A DNA stretch of 25,178 nucleotides from a bacterium (GTDB lineage Bacteria > JAJRZV01), in assembly GCA_024275095.1 (NCBI GenBank), contig JAJRZV010000045.1, forward strand, positions 1 to 25,178, in the 5' to 3' direction. This document shows positions 24,048 to 25,178 of the stretch, piece by piece. The stretch's first letter is position 1. Every line of letters begins with the position of its first letter. The translations under genes and the position numbers were made by a program. Below the pieces are notes generated by a model, which searched no databases, was not told the origin of the DNA, and saw only the letters and a program-made list of their open reading frames with translations.

Positions 24048-24893
24048 ATGGCCCTCAACAGAGCATGCCTGGGTAAACAGTACAAGCCCCAGACATTTGA
24101 AGTCACTGCTGAACGCACCAAAAAGTATGCCCTCTCATACAACGAAGACAACCCGTGGTTCCTTGACGAATCACGTGAGGGCGGGATTATCGCACCGCCT
24201 CTTTTTGGAGTTGTGTACTCAGGCCCAAGCGTGGCAAACGCCATGTTCGACCAGGAACTCAACATCAATTTTGCCTATCTCGTACACGGTGAACAGGACA
24301 TGTATTACATTCGTCCGGTAAAGCCTGGAGACAAGATTACATCCATCTCCTGGGTGGCAGGCATTGAAGAAAAGGCAACTGGTGAAATTCTTACCGTAGG
24401 AGTGAGATGCTGGAATCAGCAGGGAGAAGACGTGCTGTTTTCTTACTATTCCTTCTTCATCCGTGATCCACAGAAAAAAAAGGAAAAGAAGGATGAAAAA
24501 AAAGAAGAAACACTCCCTGAACCAGAACACACCCAGAAAATGGAGGTCAAATCCGACCAGAGCATGATTTATGCCGAAGCATCAGGAGACCACAACCCCA
24601 TCCACGTGAATGAAGAATTCGCAAAAAGCGTGGGTTTCAAAGGAGTTATTCTTCAGGGACTCTGCACCATGGCTTTCACATCAAAAGCAGTGATTGACAA
24701 CTACCTGGACAGGGACCCCACGCGCCTCAAGAGGCTCAAGGTCCGTTTTTCCAAGCCCGTATACATGGGGGACGTCATTGAAACGCGCATGTGGACAGCC
24801 GGGGAGGCAGGACCACGTAAAATCATCAATTACTACGCGGTCAACCAGGACAACGTGCCTGTAATCCTCAACGGTGTTGCAGAGATCATCTAA
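24048..24893 (+). CDS. MaoC-type (R)-specific enoyl-CoA hydratase, double hot-dog
   Basis: A 281-residue protein built like hydratase 2 of MFE-2: a degenerate N-terminal hot-dog (1 to about 135), a charged linker rich in Lys and Glu (142-160), and a C-terminal hot-dog with the hydratase motif GDHNPIH. Its Asp171 and His176 are the expected catalytic pair. GFKGVILQGLCTMAF follows, as in the family. It would hydrate a 2-enoyl-CoA to (3R)-hydroxyacyl-CoA, the substrate type of the MFE-2-like SDR encoded at 11688. The ATG follows GAGGAGGTG. The gene stands alone with its own promoter region. A dehydratase acting in the reverse direction is equally possible. Confidence 0.88.
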   Translation: MALNRACLGKQYKPQTFEVTAERTKKYALSYNEDNPWFLDESREGGIIAPPLFGVVYSGPSVANAMFDQELNINFAYLVHGEQDMYYIRPVKPGDKITSISWVAGIEEKATGEILTVGVRCWNQQGEDVLFSYYSFFIRDPQKKKEKKDEKKEETLPEPEHTQKMEVKSDQSMIYAEASGDHNPIHVNEEFAKSVGFKGVILQGLCTMAFTSKAVIDNYLDRDPTRLKRLKVRFSKPVYMGDVIETRMWTAGEAGPRKIINYYAVNQDNVPVILNGVAEII

Positions 24894-24963
24894 CCCCCCG
24901 GGGTCTGGTCTCAACATTGAACATTCCGGATTTGAAACAGGTGATCTTCTCGTTCCGAAACTC

Positions 24964-24998
24964 CTGAGAAAGGGATAAAAACAACCTTTTAACCTCAG
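24964..24998. terminator. Candidate bidirectional stem-loop between convergent genes
   Basis: CTGAG-AAAGG (24964-24973) pairs with CCTTT (24985-24989) and CTCAG (24994-24998), with a four-base bulge and an 11-base loop. It lies between the MaoC gene and the minus-strand frame at the right edge. No strong T-tract is present. Confidence 0.3.
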
Positions 24999-25005
24999 TG
25001 TTCCC

Positions 25006-25176
25006 TTATGAACAATGCGAGGGTGAGGATTGCCCAATGCAATGTATTGGTCCACTCAAGCCGAAAAGTTTTTTAAGTGAGGGGTCAGGTGGAAGTTCAG
25101 GATCATCCAGGACGAAAATAGAAATAGAAAAATATTGAGGGTTAAACCGACAACCATACCGGGCAACGGCGAGAAA
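25006..25176 (-). CDS. Unassigned partial reading frame at right edge
   Basis: On the minus strand a frame is open from the window edge for 56 codons and ends at TAA (25006-25008). Its composition looks protein-like (VARYGCRFNPQYFSI, then DDPELPPDPSLKKLFGLSG and a Cys-containing tail). I do not recognise the family. If real, it is the C-terminus of a gene that converges on the MaoC gene and stops just before the stem-loop at 24964-24998. A second, shorter frame is open on the same strand (stop at 25056), so coding status is uncertain. The remaining bases between 24894 and 25005 show no gene. Confidence 0.3.
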   Translation of the reverse strand, partial: FLAVARYGCRFNPQYFSISIFVLDDPELPPDPSLKKLFGLSGPIHCIGQSSPSHCS

Positions 25177-25178
25177 GA

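Noticed and set aside
24681-25055. 124-codon minus-strand frame over the MaoC gene
   Set aside because: Most of it is antisense to the conserved hydratase domain, and it shows no recognisable motif.

Overview
The window reads as a chromosomal segment of an anaerobic Gram-negative bacterium, most likely a member of the Desulfobacterota (former Deltaproteobacteria). This is an inference. It rests on a folate-dependent TrmFO, HslVU, a TatT-type TRAP transporter operon, a DUF35-coupled thiolase cluster, strong AGGAGG ribosome binding sites and bacterial-type promoters. Coding density is high. I found no rRNA, tRNA, CRISPR array, insertion sequence or integrase other than the housekeeping XerC-like recombinase.

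Layout. Positions 1-1081 (minus strand) hold a nucleotidyltransferase-fold gene and an unassigned partial frame at the left edge. Positions 1185-3489 (plus) hold serS and obg, one base apart. Positions 3462-4025 (minus) hold a short nucleotidyltransferase-like gene that runs convergently into obg. Positions 4199-9231 (plus) form one tightly packed TRAP transporter operon: a TatT-type TPR lipoprotein, two paralogous substrate-binding proteins, DctQ, DctM and a DUF3467 protein. Positions 9245-11560 (minus) encode a divergent MutS2.

Positions 11688-16714 (plus) are an acyl-CoA cluster: an SDR of the MFE-2 dehydrogenase type, an acetyl-CoA acetyltransferase-type thiolase, an HMG-CoA-synthase-fold/DUF35 fusion whose catalytic residues are replaced, and an SCP2/archaeal-type thiolase. 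Positions 16864-22797 (plus) are a housekeeping operon of trmFO, xerC, hslV, hslU, tsaD and rsmA, most with overlapping ends. Next come a minus-strand ribbon-helix-helix gene, a divergent inositol-monophosphatase gene (23144-23962) and a MaoC-type hydratase (24048-24893). The right edge carries an unassigned partial minus-strand frame.

How the parts fit together. The SDR, two thiolases, the HMGCS-like/DUF35 fusion and the MaoC protein could supply hydration, dehydrogenation and thiolytic (or retro-Claisen/retro-aldol) cleavage of an acyl-CoA. The TRAP system may import a substrate, but nothing in the sequence links the two. The most interesting points are the catalytically degenerate HMGCS/DUF35 fusion with a perfect 9-bp inverted repeat over its promoter, and the TatT-type TRAP operon with two binding proteins that carry Trp where DctP proteins normally have the carboxylate-binding Arg.
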